This document shows positions 1-11,508 of a DNA stretch of 64,000 nt, one piece after another. A program made the position numbers and the translations under genes. The stretch covers positions 66,892,501-66,956,500 of the forward strand of contig NC_091263.1 of NCBI RefSeq assembly GCF_042477335.2, written 5' to 3'. Below the pieces are notes generated by a model, which did not search any database, had not been told where the DNA came from, and saw only the letters and a list, made by a program, of their open reading frames with translations. Source of the DNA: Ovis canadensis (Eukaryota > Chordata > Mammalia > Artiodactyla > Bovidae). Within the stretch, counting starts at the first letter, position 1; each line of letters opens with the position of its first letter.

Positions 1-304
1 AGCCAGTTTGGGGCTGAGAGGGCCAGGGGCCCTCCCGAGCCCAACCAGGCTTTGGAGAAGCTGGGCTTCTTTTTTCCTGAGCAAACAATGAGACCTGTGA
101 ACAGTGTCATGCTGAAAGCATGTCCAGGGTTCAGAGCCACTGGGAGGAAAAAGCAGGGAAAGAAGTTATAAGTTACAAATACACAGGCTGGAAAGACTTT
201 TTCCAAAGACAAACACCAAAACAGAGGAAGTCCTGGCTGTGACCCTAGGTTGCTGTGAGACCAAGGCTTGGTTCTACACCTGTAATATGGTGTTCATAGT
301 AGCT

Positions 305-640
305 GCTTTTGAATTGTGGTGAAGACTCTTGTGAGTCCCCTGGACAGCAAGAAGATCAAACCAGTCAATCCTGAATATTCATTGCAAGGACTGATGCTGA
401 AGCTCCAATACTTTGGCCACTTGATATGAAGGGTCGACTCGCTGGAAAAGACCCTGATCCTGGGAAAGACTGAGGGCAGGAGGAAAAGGGGCGACAGGAA
501 GAGAAGGCTGGATGGCATCACCGACTCAATGGACATGAGTTTGAGCAAGTTCTGGGAGATGGCGAAGGACAGGGAAGCCTGGCGTGCTGCAGTCCATGGG
601 GTTGAAAAGAGCTGAACAAGACTTACCTACTGAGCAACAA
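305..640 (+). repeat. BovB LINE 3' fragment
   Basis: The sequence matches the 3' end of the ruminant BovB (RTE) LINE in sense orientation, from the region that translates roughly as [18 protein letters not shown] through [12 protein letters not shown]. It is a 5'-truncated, diverged copy with stop codons and no coding capacity. Confidence 0.85.
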
Positions 641-714
641 TTACCCGCTCTAACTCACAGAGCTGTCATAGGACTTGAGCTATTTCCTAAACAGAGAAAG
701 AGGATGCTAAGCTG

Positions 715-1310
715 AAAGTGTTGTTTACGATATGCCAAGGCCTGTACTGGGGACTCAAATGCATTAACTCTTTTTTTTCTAAGTATATTTTGTTTTTCTC
801 TTTTTATTTATTTTATTTTTGGCTGCATTAGGTCTTTGCTGCTGTGCTCCGGCTTTTTGTAACTGCTCTGCTATAATGCGTAGGCTTCTCATTGTGGCGG
901 CGTCTCCTGTCGCAGAGCACAGGCTCTGGGCCCAGGGCTTCAATAGTTGCGCCACGTGGGCCCTAGAGCCCAGGCTCAGTAGCTGTGGCACACGGGCTTA
1001 GCTGTCCCAAAGCATGTAGAATCTTCCTGCACCACGGATCAGACCCATGTCCCCTGCATTGGCAGGCAGATTCTTAACCAGTGGACCACCAGCAAAGTCC
1101 CTGCGTTAACTCTTGATGCTCATAAGCTTATAAGCATAGTATTAGTTCTGTTACAGGTGAGAAAAATGAGGCCCAGATTAGTGAGGTAATCATCTGTAAC
1201 AGCTGACGTCACTCAGCTATTAAGTCGAAAAGGTGGGACCTAAACCAAAGCTGGCCTGATTCCAGTGTCTATTTCTGTGACATTACTCTGCCCTTTTACC
1301 AAGAAACCAA
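715..1310 (+). repeat. MIR SINE split by a CHR insertion
   Basis: The left part (to about 774) and right part (1103-1310) together read like a mammalian MIR, including the segment resembling ACAGGTGAGAAAAATGAGGCCCAG. They are separated by a CHR SINE. The host words GCATTAACTCTT and GCGTTAACTCTT on either side are the probable target-site duplication. Confidence 0.65.
775..1102 (-). repeat. CHR-2 type SINE (tRNA-Glu derived)
   Basis: An antisense cetartiodactyl SINE. It starts with a T-rich run (the complement of the A tail), then a TTGGCTGCATTAGGTCTTTG block, and ends with the complement of the tRNA-like head near AACCAGTGGACCACCAGCAAAG. It sits inside a MIR with matching flanks. Confidence 0.8.
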
Positions 1311-1334
1311 TGGCCCAGAATTCTGTAGGCAGAT

Positions 1335-1523
1335 GAAAGTGAAAGTCACTCAGTCATGTCCAACTCTTTGTGACCCCACGGACTATACAGTCCCTGGAAT
1401 TCTCCAGCCCAGAATACTGGAGCGGGTAGCTTTTCCCCTCGCCAGGGGATCTTCCCAATCCAGGGATCGAACCCAGGTCTCCCACATTGCAGGGGGATTC
1501 TTTACCAGCTGAGCAACCAGGGG
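1335..1523 (-). repeat. Bov-tA SINE
   Basis: Antisense copy of the ruminant Bov-tA SINE. It shows the complement of the GACTGAGTGACTTTCAC tail, the AATACTGGAGCGGGTAGC core and the complement of the tRNA-like head with its GATCGAACCCAGG B-box region. It is not a functional tRNA. Confidence 0.88.
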
Positions 1524-1828
1524 TAGATGAGATCACCAGATCCTGGCATTCTTTTGCAGTAGAAAAATGGAAACCAGAGATCAGCAATGGCAGTTCTAGA
1601 ACTCTGAGCCAAACTTCCCAGGGTAAAGATTTTGTTTCACTTTCTCTGGTACTAACATGGTCTCATTCCTCTGTGCATTCTTTCCCCGCCCCCATGGATG
1701 ATGGGAGTGTTTAGCTTCTGTTCTTAATTTGATATACATCTTGGAATTAAAACAGTAGATGGAAAGGAGACCAAACTTTGGGAAAGAAGTAAAATTCTGG
1801 AACTTTAGATCAATTAACCTAATTTCTC

Positions 1829-1925
1829 GGATGTCTCCATTGGTCCACTGGGGCCTGGGGTTTGATTCCTGGTCAGGGAACTAAGATCCCATAAGCTGGG
1901 AAGCTCAGCCAATTTTTTTTTTTAA
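1829..1925 (+). repeat. Short CHR-type SINE fragment
   Basis: The segment around GGTTTGATTCCTGGTCAGGG, followed by AACTAAGATCCCATAAGC, matches the tRNA-Glu head and body of CHR SINEs in sense orientation. The tail is poor and the copy is truncated. Confidence 0.65.
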
Positions 1926-3065
1926 TCTAATTTTCTGGTTTTACAAATGAGGAAAAAGATGCCCAAAGAGATTAAATGATGGACTCAAAGGAATACAAAC
2001 TGTTAGTGTGTGAAGGAAGGCAGCGGCAGTGTGAACCGAGAAAGGGAGAGCTTCTTGGAAAACTTCTTCCCCGACCCATTTTCTTTCTTCTATTTTTTTT
2101 CTTCTCCACCACCTTACTCATTGGGGCTCCGTCAATATTCAGGCAGCAGCCACATTGCCTCCTGGTTGTTCCTTTTCACTTCTGCTCTGTCCTTCAACGG
2201 TACCAGACAGTCCTTCCCAAGGCAGATGTCTCACAGGGTACCTGATGCCCAGTCGACACACCTGGTCCTGCTTTGTACCAGCCACACCTGATCTCCCCAC
2301 AGCGATCCCTTGCCTCCCTCAAAGCCAAAACTGCCTGTCTCTTCCATCCAAATGAAGAGTAAACAAAGGACTGCTAGGGTCGCTCTGGAAGCTACAATGC
2401 TATTTATCCCCTCTGCGCAGTCGCGAAAGCAGTAACGCTCCCCTAAAAGTTGGATCTTTCGGTCCAAAGGGGCTCCAGATTACGGTTCTTCTTCTGAGAC
2501 CAGACAGAATTGCACCAAGTGTTAGAGCGACTCCAACCGCAGAGGTCAGGCTGGCCGGGGCCTTAAAACACATCCTGAGCCATCCTCGGCGTCCGTCCCA
2601 GTCCGGTCGTAGACGGACAGCACAACGAAGGCCAGGCACAGCCTTTCCACCCTGACGGTTACGGAGGGCCACCCACCGATTCTCCCAGGGCGGTGCTGGC
2701 GTGGATGAGGGGAGGAGCAGACCTAGGTTCAAAGCGTCACACCGAGGAAGTGAGGTGCCTCGGCGGGGATCGCGGAGGGCCGGGGGACGGAATCGGAAAG
2801 CAGGTTCCGATCAGACAGCGGGGGCTACCCGGGGCTGGTGGGGTCGGGGGGAGGGGACGGAGACGCTCTTCGAGCGCGCAGGGGTCAGACAAGGTGCGAT
2901 GGGGGTGCGCCAGGCGAAGGAAAGCCAGTGGAGGCCCCTCCTGGCCTCACCCGCCCCTGCGACAGGGCCTGGGGAGATGATAGACGCGCAGGGGGCGTCA
3001 CGCGCCGGCGGACGGAGAGACGCGGGAGGAAAGGGGAGGGGGCGGGGAGGAGGAGCGGCCCTCAC

Positions 3066-3149
3066 CTTCTTTACGGCTGGCTGAAAGTGGAAGTCACCGG
3101 CCTCTTTCAGGTCCAGCCAGATCATGGGCATGCGGGGCACGGCCTCCAT
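3066..3149 (-). CDS. PTPN23: PTPN23 (HD-PTP) first coding exon, partial gene
   Basis: This exon encodes 28 residues starting MEAVPRMPMIWLDLKEAGDF and ending PAVKK, which I recognise as the N-terminus of PTPN23, the start of its Bro1 domain. The ATG (complement of 3147-3149) sits in a strong GCCATGG context. The exon ends in phase 0 at a GTGAG donor (complement of 3061-3065). PTPN23 is a large ESCRT accessory protein that binds CHMP4 through Bro1 and helps sort ubiquitinated receptors at endosomes; its phosphatase domain is regarded as inactive or nearly so. All later exons lie left of position 1. The exon lies within a CpG island, as expected for a housekeeping first exon. Identity is from recalled family sequence; the length and splice site are read directly. 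Confidence 0.93.
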
Positions 3150-3313
3150 GGCCTCAGGCACCCGCCGGCCTCCCGGCCGCCCCCCAAGCTTTCGCAGCTG
3201 CAGGCTCAGCCACGCACCCCGCCCCTCCACGCCGGAAGTCACTTGTCACGCGGGGATGAAAAAAATGCCCCTACTGCCTGCTGGGAGAGGCTGTCCCCTC
3301 CCGTGTAGGCTTT

Positions 3314-3344
3314 TGCGCATGCTCATTTCCCGTTGCGCATGCTC
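3314..3344. promoter_or_regulatory. Two NRF1-type sites in the PTPN23 promoter
   Basis: The 11-mer TGCGCATGCTC occurs twice, at 3314-3324 and 3334-3344, with starts exactly 20 bp apart. It closely resembles the palindromic NRF1 consensus (TGCGCATGCGC). The pair lies 165-195 bp upstream of the PTPN23 start codon, a typical place for NRF1 in CpG-island promoters. Binding is inferred, not shown. Confidence 0.6.
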
Positions 3345-3400
3345 AGTTTCTTGCACGCGGGCACGTGTAGAGGGCAAACCTCCAGCCCGAGGCGAAAGGG

Positions 3401-3420
3401 TTTCTGGGAGTCGTAGTCTA
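3401..3420 (-). promoter_or_regulatory. ZNF143/SBS-like motif
   Basis: Read on the minus strand this stretch gives ACTACGACTCCCAGAAA, close to the ACTACAATTCCCAG core bound by ZNF143 (the SBS element) in many CpG-island promoters. It lies about 250 bp upstream of the PTPN23 ATG. It has one clear deviation from consensus, so this is a candidate site only. Confidence 0.45.
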
Positions 3421-4089
3421 TCTGCATCTAATTGCTAAGCAGGGAGGTAACTGGTTTCTTCTTCTTGGGCAAAGTAGACCGCAGGCACCTGGCTCGGGCT
3501 CCAGGCTCTCCCCACTCAGGGGAAGGACATTAGAGAACGTAGCCATAGACTTGTAGACCCTAAGTAGTGTCGAGGGCCTTGGTAGATGGGGTCAGATGCT
3601 CTGGTAGAGATAACGTGGTGGCGGGCCACCCCCAGAAGCACTGACTTAAAAACAGCCTTGGAGTAGGGGCTGCCTGGCCAAGGAGACAGGGCTAACAAGC
3701 AAAGGCGTGGCACCCCAGGTGTCGAGTTTTGGAACAGAGGAGTGACTGGTTGGAGACTGTAAGACCCGGCACTGCCTAAGAGACGGCCAAGTCCGTTTTT
3801 GATGATGGGGAGAGAACTGGTAAACGAAGTGTAAAGCGTAAGGGGAAAAAAGAGAGAGAGAGAGGCCTAGAGCGATGGGGATGGGGATGACTATATACAG
3901 CCTCGCGAATGCCTTTCAGTCTGGAAGGGGACCAGGGAGCAGAGAACAGTTATTAGCTCTGAAGAGATGACCTGTAGAGCAAGGATTTTAAAATCATGTG
4001 TATATTACCTAGCTTTAAAAACACGTAAAATGGAGAATGGTTTGTTGGGGCAAAAGTAGAAGGAAGGAAATGAGCGAGGACGTTTGCAA

Positions 4090-4268
4090 CCATGGACTGT
4101 AGCCCACTAGGCTCCTCTGCCTCTGAAATTTTCTAGGCAGGAATACTGGAGTGAGTTGTCACTTCCCACTCCAGGAGAATCTTCCCAGCCCAGGGATCGA
4201 ACCCATGTCTCTTACATCTCCTGCACTGGCAGGTGGATTCTTTAATACTGTGCCACCTGGGAAGCCCT
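4090..4268 (-). repeat. Bov-tA SINE
   Basis: Antisense Bov-tA: ATGGACTGTAGCCCACTAGG, then AGGAATACTGGAGTGAG and the complement of the tRNA head ending CCACCTGGGAAGCCC. Diverged, with an internal duplication-like TCTCTTACATCTCC segment. Confidence 0.85.
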
Positions 4269-6491
4269 TGGATGACCAACTGCACATTTTTTCCTCAGCA
4301 AAAAAAAAAAAAAAAACTCTCATACGTTCTGGCTCCTCCCTTACATCTTTAGAACAGTCCCTCCGAGCTGAGAGACTACATCGCAGGCTTAAGTCTTCAC
4401 TAAGGCTTCTGAATAAAACAGAATTTTCAACTTTTAGGTTGTTCTTTCTTTTTTCAGTTGACAACTCTCTATGTCCCCTGTGCCCCAGCAGTGGAATTGC
4501 TGGGTGTGTGAATACAGGGTATTCAGGACATCTGAACAACTCCTGCCCAGGGAACACCAGGAGGTGTGTCCAGAAAGAAGGGTCACAGCCACCCAAACAG
4601 GAAGCATGGAGCCCTCCCCTGGGGCCACCTTTCTTAGATGCGAATCCAGAATCACTGCATTACAGGTGGGAAAACTGAGGCAAGGAGAGGGGAAAGAAGC
4701 TGTCCCAAACTCCATGGAGCCTCTGAGGGAAGGTCAGAGGAGAGGTCTGCTGTGGCCAGGGAAGGGAGAGGAGAAGGGTGAAGGGAAGATGGGAGCTCTC
4801 CTGGTCTCAGACCTGGCAGGCTAGAGGCCAGAGGCAGAAGAATGCCATTGTGTCTCTTCTGTCTCGGCCAACATCCGTGTTCCTGGCGCTTGCGGAGGTG
4901 GCCCCCTGCTCCCCTGGTTCAGAAAGAGCAGCGAAGAAGTAGCTGCTCCTCCCTCCAGAGTGTCCAAAGCCCTCTAGGAGCCCTTGAGGCATTGGTTACT
5001 TTCTCCCTACAGAAAAGGTTCCAAGAAGACAGATTTGCAAATATGAAGAAGGTTGGGGATCTCTGAGGCCCAGTCACGAAACCGAACCTCTCCCGAGCAC
5101 CCAAGTTACTTGGCCAGCAGATGGCAGCAAGGCCACAGGGTTGTAACGAAGCAGTTGCAATCCTGGGAGTCACTGACTGCACCAAAGCCCCGTAGATTGG
5201 AATTGGAAATTAGGGACATGTTTTGTTTTGCTCAGAACCAGGTTTACTTCTTGGGGTGTCTGTGAGTGGAAGGAGGGCAATGGGGGATTCGTTCCTCCCT
5301 TGCCGAGGACAAATGTCCTCATTCAGGTGTTGCCAGGGAGAGCCTCAGGGTAGACGGCCTTCAGGATGTCCCAGACACACCCTCCCAACTGCTTGGTGCC
5401 AGGCTGTGAGCGCGCCACATGGGGCAGAACTTTGAGACACTCTGGCCTTGCCAGTGAGAGCCTGGAGGCTGGGTGGCACCCCCTGGTGGGGGGTGGAGCA
5501 GGGCAGGGGGTACAAACCTGCTAGCTCAGGACTAAGGTCAACCTGTGGGACTGAGGCCACAGTCTTCCTAAGTCTCTGTGTCTCTGGGGCAGCTTGTATC
5601 CAGATTGCTGGTTGTAGAACATCAGATGTGTGTCCCCTGGGGACCAATGTGGCCACAGCCGCTTTCTCCACACCCTATTGGACTTGCACAGGTCACTTGG
5701 GCAAGGGCTAAGAGTTTCTGAAATCTGTGTCCCCTTCCTGACCACCCTGTTACAGCCAGGAGAAAGCTGAGGCCCGTGAAGGGCAGAGCTTGCCCAATAT
5801 CCTACCAGGCTTCTTTCTTCATTATTTCAGACCTTGTGAAAGTTTTTTGCTCCAACCATCTTTTCAAGGAGGCATGGAAGCCATGGGGTCATTCAGGAGG
5901 AGTCAGGGGTCTCAGCTGTCTGTGGTTCTGGCCAGCAGAATGTGCAGTGGAAACGGTCACTCAAATGGGATCTCATAGCTCCAGCAGGTGGTAAACATTT
6001 CCCTGGAGTGTCCACTTCCTGCTCCCTGCACCCCCAGCTGCCCTCCAGAGCCTCACCCATGCCCTGCTCCAACCTCAGGCCCCAGGGTCCAGTCACAAGC
6101 TGGGTGGGTCTTGGAGAAACCTCCTGCTGGACACGTGGAATCCTGCCCTCACCCTCTGCAGCTCAGCTCCCAGCATGCAGGGAATAAGACACGCAGCCCC
6201 CAGGCTGAAGGCAGAGCGGCACGGTGGAGGACACGACCCTGGGACCCAGGGTTGGAATCCTGGCACTTCCACTAACCAGCCCTGTAATCAGGGTCTCTCT
6301 GCAAAACTGAGTCCCTCTGTCAGAGACTGGAGGGTTAAGAGCTCCGTGCTTACTAATGGTCTCAGCTGCAACTGACTTATCACAGCCTTAAATAAAAGCC
6401 ACCGCACCTGAGCTGCCTCCACTCACATTAGCCTTAGAGCTCTCACCGTACTTACAAGGTAAGAGTTGTTATCTCTGCTGCAAGGATGAGA

Positions 6492-6702
6492 CCTACTGAA
6501 TAGCAGTAGTGGTAAAGAAGCCGCCTGCCAGTGCAGAAGTGGGTTCGATCCCTGGCGCGGGAAAGATCCCCTGGAGAAGGACATGGCAACCCACTCCAGT
6601 ATTCTTGCCTGGGAAATCCCATGGGCACAGGAGCCTGGAGGGTTACAGTCCATAGGGTCGCAAAAGAGTCGGACACAACTGAGCAATTGACAACAACACT
6701 GA
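6492..6702 (+). repeat. Bov-tA SINE
   Basis: Sense Bov-tA from the tRNA-like head (AGTGGTAAAGAAGCCGCC) through CAACCCACTCCAGTATTCTT to the tail AGTCGGACACAACTGAGC. The first few bases of the head are diverged. Confidence 0.87.
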
Positions 6703-8084
6703 ATCCCAGAGAGACTGGCCAAGAACCAGTGGAGATGTGGAAGCAGTGGGATTTGAACCCATATCTATGGAATCCTCAAGCTGAGGCAGGGCTCAGACAG
6801 CTGTATTCTGCATTGCTCTAGGTCAATTACTGAGCACAAAGTATTGAAGGATTTTTATGTGGCTATCACAGAGTGTGACCTTTTGAACTCATACTCTGTA
6901 GAGTCTACCTGTCAAAAAAAAAAAAAATCCCAATTTTTTTTCCCACTGAAGAGCCCCCAACCTGAGTTCCCAGCCCTGAATATGCCATCCAACCTCAAAC
7001 CTCTGGACATGTCAGTCTTACGATTTGATGGGATTATAAAGCCTACATAGTTTGTCCCTATGCCTCTCTACTGGATGTTTGAACGCTAAATGTGTTGTAA
7101 TGTGTTGCAAGTAACAGAAAAGCCCATTCAGAGACACTTAAAGGGTAACATCCCGAGGCCCTCCAATTTCAGGCCAGGTGTGACCCAGCAGCTCAGTGAT
7201 GTCATCAGGAGCTGTTTTTCTCTCTGTCTTCTGTGGTGCTGACCTCATTCTTAGGGGCCTACCTCACATCCCGAGATGTTTTCTTTGTCACAGCTAGTCA
7301 CTCTTCCTTGTTTATTTCCAGGAGGAGGGCAAGTGCCTAGTATTCCCATTGAAAATTCTGAGATGTATTCTAAGCGGAGCAGCTTAATCACATGCACACG
7401 CTGAATCAATCATCAATAGTGGTGGAGAGATGACAGGTTCTCTTGACTTGACCAAGTTGAGTTTTCCTCTCCCAGAACCATGCAGATCCTCTAAGGGGAC
7501 CTGGGCCTCATTGGTAGGGAGAAGGGGTGGGGGGAATGGATGCTGGGGAAGCCAGGCGTCAAATGACCCTTCAAGTCTACAATTTCCCTGCCAAGTGGTC
7601 TTCCAGACTCAGTTCAACATCTCCCAGGCCTCCTCCACCACGCCGCACTCCAGCTTTTGTCAAGGGGACCTTTCTTGGATTTGAGACCTTTCTTGTTGAT
7701 ATATCTCTTCCTGGGAATCCAACCTTTGGTTCTGTCTCTGTCCTCTGAGTCCACAAAAACCATCTGGTCCTCTTGTTCATGGCAGCCTTTCAGAGACAGA
7801 GCAGGGAATCAAAGTCACCCTGTCAGTCCTCTCCTCGAGATAAAACTTCCCAGTTCCCCATCATTCTACACAGGACTCAACTGTGTAACTTGGGCATGCT
7901 TACTAGCTTTTCCAGGCCTCATCAGCCTCACTGATCAAGGCTGGGGACAACTGGAGCTTCTCACGCTGATGGGGAGCCATGTGATGGGGGCCTGCAAAGT
8001 CCCTGAAGAAATATTCTACACGTCTAAAGCCTTGGTTTTACTGGAGGTATTTCGCCCTCCAATGGAAATCTAAAACATTTTAAT

Positions 8085-8912
8085 TTTAAAAACATTATGT
8101 GAACAACTCAGCAATATAAGGACAAGCAACCCAATTAAAAATTGTACGAAGGATTTGCAGAGACATTTCTCCAAAGAAGATATATAAACAGACACAAAGA
8201 GATATTCAATGTCATTAGCTCTTAGGGAAATACAAATCAAAACCATAATGAAATATCACTTCACACCCGCTAGGATGGCTATAAGAAGAAGAGACACAAT
8301 AATAATTGTTGGCGAGATGTGGAATACCACAGACTGCTGGTGAGAATGTAAAACAGTACAGGCTCTTTGGAAAACACTTTGATAAATCCTCACAAAATTA
8401 AACACAGAGTTACCATATGACCCAGAAATTCCACTCCTAAGTATAGGCCCAAGGTAACTGAAAACATATGTCCACATAAAAAACTAGTATGTGAATATTC
8501 ATAGTAGCATGATTCACAAAAGCAAAAATGTGGAAATAATCCAAATGTCTATAAACTGATGAATGGATCAACGAATGTGGTTTATCCATATGATGAAATC
8601 TAACTCAGTCATAAAAAGGAATTAATCTAACCATGGATGAACCTTGAAACTATGATGCTAAGTAAACAAAGCCAGACACAAAAGACCGCATATGTTATGA
8701 TTTCAATTACATGAAATGTCCAGTAAAGGAAACCCATAAAGACAGAAAGAAGATTATTGGCTGCCAGGGGCAAAGGGGAAGGGAAAACAGGGAGTGACTG
8801 CTAATTGGCACATGGTTTATTTTTAGGAGGATGAAAATGTTATGAGTTGTACACTTTGAAAGGGCAAATTTTATGATAATGTGAATTTCACCTCAATAAA
8901 AAGAGCTCCATT
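8085..8912 (+). repeat. L1 LINE 3' end
   Basis: The sequence has the order typical of an L1 3' terminus: GAAATACAAATCAAAACC, then GGATGGCTATAAGAAGA, CACAGACTGCTGGTGAGAATG, GATGAATGGATCAACGAATG, and finally a tail near CACCTCAATAAAAAGAGC. It is sense, 5'-truncated and without an open frame. Confidence 0.85.
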
Positions 8913-9394
8913 CATCTTTAAAAAATAACAGTTGCAGACATGGAATAAAACATAGACTCCATATGAGTATTTTAACAATATTTTCATTGTTTTCCCACTA
9001 CAATATTATAACGTAATTAGCCTCCAATTAAAATTAATAATTTTAAAAAATAAAAATATTTTTGTTGTTTTTGTAAAACAAAGATGTTTATTGTAAAAAA
9101 AAATTGTCAAATAATACAGTTGAAAAGAAAAAAAACCCCTCAGAATCCTTTGCCAGCTCCATTCAGAGAAGAACACAGTGGTAATCATTACTAACATTTT
9201 AGCAAACATCCTTTCAGGCACCTTGCTGGTGATGTTGTCATGGATACTGACCAGTGTACACTTTTCTGTACAAGGAACTGAACCTTACAGTGGGGGCTGT
9301 ATTGATCTGTGCAAGCCCCCTCTCTGCCTTTTTTCCCTCCCATACCATTTCCTGCCCTCTCAACCATCATTCATTTTTACCTGTGCCTTGGAGG

Positions 9395-9861
9395 TGTTAT
9401 AAAATGTTTATCAGTTTGAAGGATGCATTCTGATGTGTTTTCCACGCATATACATGGCTAGAGAGAAGTGGGAGGGGGGGTTGTTACAGATCTCATTCTA
9501 TTTCTTTCCTCTCTGGCCAAGCACCATGTGTTTAAGACCGATCTGTCCAGCTGCTATGTGCTCGTCTGGTGTGTTGCTCTGTCTCAGGATTTCTCAGCCT
9601 CAGGACACTGACATTTGGGGCTGGACCATTCTTCTTGTGGGGGCTGCCCTATGCACTGTGGGGTGATCAGCAGTATCTAGTAGGTGCTAGTTGCGCCTTC
9701 TCCCCAGCTGTGACACTCAAAACTGTCTCCAGACATTGACAATTGTCCTGGGTATCCAGGGGCAAAATCTCCCCAGCTGGGAATCCTTGCTTCCCTTTCC
9801 ATGTATATGCGTGGAAAATACATCAGAATGCATCCTTCAAACTGATAAACATTTTATAACA
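9395..9861. repeat. 63-bp inverted repeat around a MER5A
   Basis: The arm at 9395-9457 is the reverse complement of 9799-9861 with one mismatch over 63 bp. The arms begin TGTTATAAAATG and end ATATACATGG. The 341-bp spacer contains a MER5A-like segment. Matching stops sharply at both ends. The arms are far more alike than the old MER5A between them would suggest, pointing to a later inverted duplication or gene-conversion event. No family name could be assigned to the arms. Confidence 0.85.
9583..9792 (+). mobile_element. MER5A-like hAT DNA transposon fossil
   Basis: The words TGACATTTGGGGCTGGACCA, GGGGCTGCCCTATGCACTG, CTCCAGACATTGACAATTGT and CAGGGGCAAAATC match the non-autonomous MER5A (hAT-Charlie) consensus in order. 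It lacks any transposase, as is normal for this family. Confidence 0.8.
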
Positions 9862-11291
9862 ACTTGTTGTACCAGAAATGGAATATATGCTGCAGCGAGA
9901 CATCCAGAAACAAAAGAGGCCTGGCTATAACAAAATTCCATTCCGGATGTTCTGAGTGTCAGAGAACCTTGCTGCCATCTCGCTGAGCCATACTGGGTGG
10001 AAATGTGTGGGGTATGAGGAACTGGTCTTTGAGCTATGCATAAAATCCTTCAAGGGCAAAATCATTTATTCCCTCAGCCAGCGTTTACTGATCAGCTACT
10101 GTATGCCAGATACTTGTCTTGGCACTGGGTAAACAATCAGCTTTCAAGGAGCTTACCCTCAAAGTGGGAAATAAAATAAACAATAAACAACTGTTGTTAC
10201 TCAACAGCAAGTGCTATGAAGAAAAGTGTATCTGAATGAGAAAGCAGAGATGGGGGCGTAGGAAGGCCTGAGGAGGAAGTCCTCCTGAGGACTTGAAAGT
10301 GAGTTAGGGTGCCAGTGTGAAAGTTAGGGAAATGCTTTCTTGTGAGCAGCAAAATTAAAACTGCACTTTCCTTTTTAGCACACAGATTCTCATTGCATTT
10401 TAACTCAGAGGAGAAATTAGGACGTTTCATGATAGGAAGAGCATAGGATTCTACAGTGAGCACCTGCCATCTCGCCCTATCACACTTCCTAGGATGGACA
10501 CAAGATCAGCTGCAGCAGAACCTTCATTCTCCAGCTAAGAACCTCTGATGAATGCAATCCCGCTGACAACTGGATACGTATTCCAACAAGTAGTAGCAGT
10601 ATTCCATGAGTAGAAATACCCCAAGTGCTCTAACCAAATTGCTGTTGAAGCACGTTTCTATTGTTTCTAATTTTTCACCATTATACGCCACGGCTGCATG
10701 GATCTGATGATGAGACTCGGGCCTTTGAGGACCTGCTGGGTCTGCCAAGGACTGTTCTGTGCTCTGCCCCCTCTCCCTACTTCCGGCTCTGTCCTTCTCA
10801 GCTCCACAGCTCCACCCTTAGCTTCTGGAGCAAGGGTGGGCTGCTCTGTGCCTTGGTTTCCCCACTGGCGGGCTTCAGTGAGAACACGGTAGCTGCTCCC
10901 CTCCTCCCCAGTTCTGAGTCTCCTGCGGAACAGGAACCCAGAACAAAGGGCGGGCTGGCAAGTCAACACGCTGGCCCCAGTAACAGGGAGCGGAGGAAAA
11001 TGGGAGCCCTCGGAGGAGGGGGAGGCTCCTGCGGCTCCCCTTGCGGGCTGCTGCCTGGGGCCGCCTGTGTCAACAGCCAGGGGTCCCTACCCTGATCCTG
11101 TTGGGGACAGCCTCCCCTCTTTGCCTGCAGGGATCGGCCTGGGGGATGTGGGCAGCGAGGCTCTCCCTGGAGAGGTTGCTGCCATCAAACCCAGTGAGAG
11201 GGACTAGTGAGCCATGAATTGTCAGAGCTTATGATTTTTTTTTTTGTCAGTCAGGCATCCAGAGTTTTAAGGATTGACAGTCAGTATTTTA

Positions 11292-11508
11292 GGGCTTCCC
11301 CAGTGGCTCAGCAGTACAGAATCTGCCTGCCAACGCAGGGGATGTGTGTTCGATCCCTGGGTGGGCAAGATCCCCTGGAGGAGGAAATGGCAACCCACTC
11401 CAATATTCTTGCCTGGGCAATCCCACGGACAGAGGAGCCTGGCGGGCTAGTCCAGGAGCATTAGAAAAAGCATTAGACATGACTGAGCAACTAAAACAAC
11501 AACAACTA
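11292..11508 (+). repeat. Bov-tA SINE upstream of the NGP-like gene
   Basis: Sense Bov-tA beginning GGGCTTCCCCAGTGGCTCAG and ending with ACTGAGCAACTAAAACAACA. It lies about 500 bp upstream of the NGP-like start codon, so it may border the promoter region. Confidence 0.9.

Larger units (their letters stand above)
1..3065 (-). other. PTPN23: PTPN23 intron 1 (part)
   Basis: This stretch follows the exon 1 donor and runs off the left edge. From left to right it holds a BovB 3' fragment, a MIR split by a CHR SINE, a Bov-tA, a short CHR-type piece and, from about 2520, the inner part of the CpG island. Positions 1-300 and 1930-2500 show no recognisable gene or repeat. Confidence 0.75.
2520..3430. 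promoter_or_regulatory. CpG island and promoter region of PTPN23
   Basis: A GC-rich, CpG-rich stretch surrounds the PTPN23 first exon and contrasts sharply with the AT-rich flanks. It covers the start of intron 1, the exon and the region upstream of the gene (3150-3430 read on the minus strand). No TATA box is visible, which fits a CpG-island promoter with dispersed start sites. Several long open frames cross it on both strands, but they reflect GC richness, not coding. The transcription start cannot be fixed from sequence alone. Confidence 0.8.

Noticed and set aside
2693-3438. Several overlapping frames of 95-156 codons on both strands
   Set aside because: They are products of the CpG island. 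Only the 28-codon stretch that matches PTPN23 and ends at a splice donor is real.
6423-6722. Frame of about 100 codons with a hydrophobic start
   Set aside because: It is the antisense reading of a Bov-tA SINE, which yields similar peptides at many Bov-tA copies in the window.
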